Below, one piece after another: positions 59,969-64,000 of a DNA stretch of 64,000 bases. The DNA is from JALOLG01 sp963776935. GTDB taxonomy: Bacteria; Actinomycetota; Acidimicrobiia; Acidimicrobiales; Ilumatobacteraceae. The notes beneath the pieces are model-generated. The model was not told the DNA's origin. It worked only from the letters and a program-made list of their open reading frames with translations, and did not search any database. Location: the NCBI GenBank assembly GCA_963776935.1, contig CAVZOP010000002.1:682001-746000 (forward strand). Direction: 5' to 3'. Position numbers and translations under genes: made by a program. Within the stretch, counting starts at the first letter, position 1. Each line of letters starts with the position of its first letter.

Positions 59969-61187
59969 ATGCTCACCGGCCGTCGCGTCGTCCTCGGCGT
60001 GAGTGGCGGGATCGCCGCCTACAAGGCCGTCGAGGTGTGCCGCCGGCTGGTCGACGCCGGAGCCCATGTGGTGCCGGTGATGACTGCCGGCGCCGAGAAG
60101 TTCCTGGGACGGGCCACGTTGACGCGCGCTCGCCAGCGAGCCGGTCCGGACCGCCCTGTTCGACGCGCCCGAACCGATCCCGCACACCAAGCTCGGGCAG
60201 TCGGCGGACTTGATCGTCGTGGCCCCGGCGACGGCCCGGGTGATCTCTGCGTACGCCCACGGGCTGTCGACCGACCTGCTCACCAACACGCTGTTGGCGA
60301 CGCGGGCGCCCGTGCTGGTCTGCCCGGCGATGCACTCGGAGATGTGGGAGCACCCGGCGGTGGTCGACAACATCGAGATCCTGCGCCGGCGTGGCGTCCA
60401 CATCGTGGCGCCCGAGACCGGCCGCCTCGCCGGAGGTGACGTCGGCACCGGCCGCCTCGCGGCGCCGGCCGACATCGTCGCCGCGGCCATGCGTGTGCTC
60501 GGACCCGCCGACCTCGCCGGCGCCCGGGTCGTGGTGAGCGCCGGCGGCACCCGCGAGCCGATCGACGCGGTCCGCGTGATCGCCAACCGCAGCAGCGGCA
60601 AACAGGGATACGCGATCGCCGCCGAGGCGTCAGCGCGGGGCGCTGCGGTCACGCTCGTATCGACCGTCGACCTCCCGCAACCGACCGGGGTCGTGGTCGA
60701 GCGCGTCGAGACGGCTGCCGAGATGCAATCCGCCGTCGAGCGCCTGGCCGCCGACGCCGACGTCGTCGTGATGGCGGCCGCCGTCGCCGACTTCCGCCCC
60801 AAGGCTCCCGCCGACGGGAAGCTCAAGAAGCGCGACGGCGTCCCGGAGATCATCCTCGAACCGACCCCCGACATCCTGGCCGGGCTCGGCGCTCGCAAGC
60901 GCCCCGGCCAGGTGCTCGTCGGCTTCGCCGCCGAGACCTCCGACCTCGTCGATCACGCCCAGGAGAAGCTGCGCGCCAAGCGTCTCGATTTCGTTGTGGC
61001 GAACGATGTCAGTGCACCTGGCGTCGGTTTCGGGCACGATACGAACGCGGTGACGATCGTGCGTCCGGGGGTAGCCTTGCGCGCCATCGAAGTCGCGGAC
61101 AAGCGGGTGATCGCGCGAGCCGTAGTCGACGAGATCGTCGCCATCCGAACGAACGCTGTTAGCCACACCGCCACCCCACCGACCTGA
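59969..61187 (+). CDS. coaBC: Bifunctional phosphopantothenoylcysteine decarboxylase/synthase (one apparent frameshift)
   Basis: Two steps of coenzyme A synthesis. About 405 residues. CoaC flavin domain (GVSGGIAAYKAVEVCRRL, VLVCPAMHSEMW) then CoaB domain (VVVSAGGTREPIDAVRVIANRSSGKQGYAIA, VMAAAVADFRPK, KLKKRDG). The frame changes at about 60125 in a CGCGCG tract; dropping one base gives …RATLTALASEPVRTALF…. ATG 59969 is 8 bp after rpoZ. Followed by metK after 13 bp. Confidence 0.92.
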
Positions 61188-61200
61188 ACTGGAGCAGATT

Positions 61201-62388
61201 GTGTCTCGCTGGACCTTCACATCCGAGAGCGTCACGGAAGGCCATCCCGACAAGATGGCCGACCAGGTGAGCGACTCCGTGCTCGACGCGATCCTCACCG
61301 AAGATCCCAACGGGCGGGTGGCATGCGAGACGCTGCTGACCACCGGCCTGTGCGTGGTCGCTGGTGAGATCACCACGTCGGCGTACGTCGACATCCCCAA
61401 GATCGCTCGCGAGACCATCAAGAGCATCGGCTACGACAACGCCCTGTTCGGCTTCGACGGCAACACGTGCGGTGTCATCGTGTCGATCGACGAGCAGAGC
61501 CCGAACATCGCCCAGGGTGTCGACTCCAGCGAGGAGCTCCGCGGTGGGAAGGCCGGCGAGGACCAGATCAACGCCCAGGGTGCCGGCGACCAGGGGATGA
61601 TGTTCGGCTACGCGTGCAACGAGACGCCCGACCTGCTCCCGTTGCCGATCTGGACCGCCCACCGGCTCGCCGAACGCCTCGCCGAGGTGCGCAAGTCGGG
61701 CCAGTTGCCGTATCTGCGCCCCGACGGCAAGACCCAGGTCACGTTCGAGTACGAAGATGGCAGGCCGATCGCCCTCAAGGGCGTGCTGATCAGCACCCAA
61801 CACCAAGAAGGCGTCGATCGCGACTCGGTGATCCGCCCCGACCTCATCGAGCAGGTCATCCGGCCGGTCGTCCTCGAGCAGTACGGCGACGACGACTACG
61901 ACATCTACGTGAACCCCACCGGCACGTTCGTGCTCGGCGGTCCCCACGCCGACTGCGGCCTCACCGGACGCAAGATCATCGTCGACACGTACGGTGGCAT
62001 GGGGCGCCACGGTGGCGGCGCGTTCAGCGGCAAGGACCCGAGCAAGGTCGACCGGTCGGCGGCCTACGCCGCGCGTTGGGTCGCCAAGCACGTGGTTGCC
62101 AGCGGCGCCGCCGACCGCTGCGAGGTGCAGGTCGCCTACGCGATCGGGATGGCCCAGCCGATGAGCATCCACGTCGACACGTTCGGCACCCATGAGGTCG
62201 ACGAGGACAAGATCGGCCTCGCCGTGCGCGATGTCTTCGACCTCCGCCCCGGCGCGATCGTGCGCGACCTCGACCTGAAGCGGCCGATCTACCGCGCCAC
62301 CGCCGCCTACGGCCACTTCGGTCGTCCCGGCTTCCCGTGGGAGGAGCTCAGCCGCCTCGACGCGTTCAAGGCGGCCGTCGGCGTGTGA
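61201..62388 (+). CDS. metK: S-adenosylmethionine synthetase
   Basis: Forms SAM from methionine and ATP. 395 residues, intact. TSESVTEGHPDKMADQVSDS start with the catalytic His in GHPDK, GAGDQGMMFGYA methionine/ATP loop at about 125, and GGGAFSGKDPSKVDRSAAYAARW at about 275. GTG 61201. SAM feeds QueA, among others. Its stop overlaps the priA start. Confidence 0.97.
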   Translation: MSRWTFTSESVTEGHPDKMADQVSDSVLDAILTEDPNGRVACETLLTTGLCVVAGEITTSAYVDIPKIARETIKSIGYDNALFGFDGNTCGVIVSIDEQSPNIAQGVDSSEELRGGKAGEDQINAQGAGDQGMMFGYACNETPDLLPLPIWTAHRLAERLAEVRKSGQLPYLRPDGKTQVTFEYEDGRPIALKGVLISTQHQEGVDRDSVIRPDLIEQVIRPVVLEQYGDDDYDIYVNPTGTFVLGGPHADCGLTGRKIIVDTYGGMGRHGGGAFSGKDPSKVDRSAAYAARWVAKHVVASGAADRCEVQVAYAIGMAQPMSIHVDTFGTHEVDEDKIGLAVRDVFDLRPGAIVRDLDLKRPIYRATAAYGHFGRPGFPWEELSRLDAFKAAVGV

Positions 62389-64000
62389 TCGTCGCTCGGG
62401 TCCTCCCGAACGTCACCGGTCTCGACAAGCATTTCGACTATCTCGTCCCCGAGCGTTTCGCGCCGCTGGTGACGATCGGGACGATCGTCCGTGTCCCGCT
62501 GCATGGCCGTCGCGTCGGCGGTTGGGTCACCGAGCTCGGTCCCCCGCACGTCGGTCGGGAGGCGTTGAAGGAGATCACCGGCGTCACCGGCGCCGGACCG
62601 TCGGCCGACCTCATCGCTCTGGCCGAGTGGGCGGGCGTGCGATGGGCGGCCCGGCGCCGGCACTTCCTCGTGGCCGCCTCGCCCGAGCGGGCGGTCCACC
62701 AACTTCCCGGCGCCCAGCGCACAGGTCGCATCGTCGAGCCGCGTTCGGGCGCCACCACGTCGATCCTCACCTCGGGCGGGGGAGTGCTCCGGCTCCCACC
62801 CACGGCCGATCCGCTCCCGAGCGTGTACAGCGCCGCCGCCCTCGGCCCGACGCTCGTCGTCGTACCGGCGCTCGAGCAGGTCCGCGTGATGGGTGCCCGG
62901 CTGCGTCGGGCGGGGTTCTCCGTCGCCGTCGTGCCCGACGAGTGGGCGTCGGCGGCTGGTGGCGTCGACATCGTGATCGGCACGCGGACCGCGGCCTGGT
63001 CGCCCTGTCCGGACATCGCCGCGGCGGTCGTCATCGACGAGCACGACGAGGCGTTGCAGAGCGAGAGCAGCCCGACCTGGCACGCCCGTGACGTCGTCAT
63101 CGAGCGTTGCCGGGTCGCGGGCGCGCCCGTCGTCGTGGTGTCGCCATGCCCGACGGTCTCGGCACTCCACTGGCGCACGGCGGTGCGCCCGCCCGCCACG
63201 CGCGAGCGCGAGGGCTGGCCGATCCTCGATGTGGTGGACCGGTCCGACCAGGAACCGTGGCGCCGCTCGTTGCTGACCTCGACATTGATCGGACATCTTC
63301 GCGACCACGATCGTCGCGTCGTCTGCGTGCTCAACACGACCGGACGCGCACGGCTCCTCGCCTGTCGCCGCTGTCGTGCGCTCGCCCGGTGCGAGCGCTG
63401 TGAGGGTGCTGTTGCGCAGATCGATCCGGGCGCCCTGGTGTGCGCCAGGTGCGGCGCCGTCCGACCGGCGGTGTGCCTCGAGTGCGGGTCGTCGGCGTTC
63501 GCCAACCTACGCCCGGGGGTGACGCGGTTGGCCGAGGAGCTCACCGCGGCCGCCGGCCGTCCGGCGGTCACGGTCACCGGTGCCGACTCCGAACAACCAC
63601 CCGACGCCAGCCTCTACGTCGGTACCGAAGCCGTCCTGCACCGGGTGCCGACGGCCGACGTCGTGGCGTTCCTCGACTTCGATCGCGAGACACTGGCACC
63701 GCGCTACCGGGCCAACGAGCGGGCGATGGCGCTCCTCGTGCGCGCCGCCCGGTTGGTGGGGCCACGTCGCCGTGGCGGCCGGATCGTGGTGCAGACGCTG
63801 CTCCCACGCCACGAGGTGATCCAGGCCGCACTCGTCGCCGATCCGGGGCGGCTCGCCGAACACGACGCGCGCAGCCGGCAGGCCCTCGGGTTGCCGCCGT
63901 ACCGGGCGCTCGCCGCCGTGTCAGGGGTCGGCAGCGACGAGTTCGTCGCCGCCCTCGACGGTGTGGAGGTCGCCGGGAGCGACGCCCACTACGTCGTACG
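62385..64000 (+). CDS. priA: Primosomal protein PriA, actinobacterial Walker-less type (3' end outside the window)
   Basis: Replication restart protein; the first 538 or so codons are present. GTG 62385 overlaps the metK TGA. N-terminal 3'-DNA-binding domain (VLPNVTGLDKHFDYLVP, GTIVRVPLHGRRVGGWV). The helicase domain lacks a Walker A GXGKT, having TSGGGVLRLPP instead, and the DEAH-type box is VVIDEHDEAL. The zinc-binding cysteines are kept (CRRCRALARCERC, then CARCGAV, CLECGS, about 330-370). Loss of the ATP site is known for actinobacterial PriA, so helicase activity is doubtful. Open to position 64000. Confidence 0.85.
   Translation, partial: MIVARVLPNVTGLDKHFDYLVPERFAPLVTIGTIVRVPLHGRRVGGWVTELGPPHVGREALKEITGVTGAGPSADLIALAEWAGVRWAARRRHFLVAASPERAVHQLPGAQRTGRIVEPRSGATTSILTSGGGVLRLPPTADPLPSVYSAAALGPTLVVVPALEQVRVMGARLRRAGFSVAVVPDEWASAAGGVDIVIGTRTAAWSPCPDIAAAVVIDEHDEALQSESSPTWHARDVVIERCRVAGAPVVVVSPCPTVSALHWRTAVRPPATREREGWPILDVVDRSDQEPWRRSLLTSTLIGHLRDHDRRVVCVLNTTGRARLLACRRCRALARCERCEGAVAQIDPGALVCARCGAVRPAVCLECGSSAFANLRPGVTRLAEELTAAAGRPAVTVTGADSEQPPDASLYVGTEAVLHRVPTADVVAFLDFDRETLAPRYRANERAMALLVRAARLVGPRRRGGRIVVQTLLPRHEVIQAALVADPGRLAEHDARSRQALGLPPYRALAAVSGVGSDEFVAALDGVEVAGSDAHYVV

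Noticed and set aside
1..64000. Search for tRNA, rRNA, insertion sequences, prophage or defence genes
   Set aside because: No cloverleaf, transposase, integrase, phage structural or restriction/toxin motif was recognised.

Overview
The window is about 64 kb of high-GC bacterial chromosome carrying almost only conserved housekeeping genes. It looks like an actinobacterium outside the mycobacteria, most plausibly class Acidimicrobiia (Ilumatobacter-like); the class is an inference, no taxonomic search was possible. Supporting genes are a bacterial proteasome activator, mycothiol ligase MshC, an F420H2:NADP oxidoreductase, an InhA-type enoyl reductase, actinobacterial integration host factor, a Walker-less PriA and a phosphatidylinositol mannoside (PIM) locus. 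Many genes start with GTG, or have a TANNNT -10 box only 6-11 nt before the start codon, as expected for leaderless transcripts.

Layout. 1-5.6 kb: end of a cell-division-type gene, ileS, a DksA/TraR-like protein with a histone-like tail, lspA, rluD. 5.6-11.5 kb: Rrf2 regulator, phosphodiesterase, proteasome activator, dnaE. 11.6-18.5 kb: hypothetical, nitroreductase, thioredoxin-like DUF255 protein, fabI, npdG, mshC, acyltransferase. 18.6-28.5 kb: thrS, HIT hydrolase, pgsA, PatA-like acyltransferase, a ~4 kb intrusion (small ORF, ~1 kb of hairpin-rich non-coding DNA, membrane PAS-GGDEF-EAL protein), pimA. 28.5-39.1 kb: lemA, htpX, DUF3048 lipoprotein, pdxS-pdxT, yebC-bcp, ruvCAB, hydrolase, queA-tgt. 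39.2-48.4 kb: yajC-secD-secF, a triple tandem hairpin repeat, apt, rel, hisS, aspS. 48.6-50.4 kb: a secreted transglycosylase-like protein with three repeats. 50.4-64 kb: pyrR-pyrB-pyrC, carA-carB-pyrD, mihF, gmk, rpoZ, coaBC, metK, priA (cut by the window).

Genes work in clear sets: pyrimidine synthesis under a PyrR-binding leader hairpin; PIM lipid synthesis (pgsA, patA, pimA); PLP synthase; Holliday-junction processing; queuosine tRNA modification; Sec export accessory; ppGpp control; and several aminoacyl-tRNA synthetases.

Two cautions and one theme. At least 14 one-base frameshifts break ileS, bpa, the acyltransferases, the GGDEF-EAL gene, the DUF3048 gene, tgt, aspS, carB (five times) and coaBC. 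Since these are mostly essential genes and 11 of the 14 are a single surplus base (often in G runs), sequence or assembly error is far more likely than gene decay; such genes are annotated as single CDSs. The theme worth pursuing is at gene junctions: a 43-nt palindromic element in three places, 76-77 bp tandem hairpins, short tandem duplications, and leaderless mini-ORFs whose stop overlaps the next start (before the plsC-like gene and before carA). No tRNA, rRNA, CRISPR array, insertion sequence or prophage was seen.
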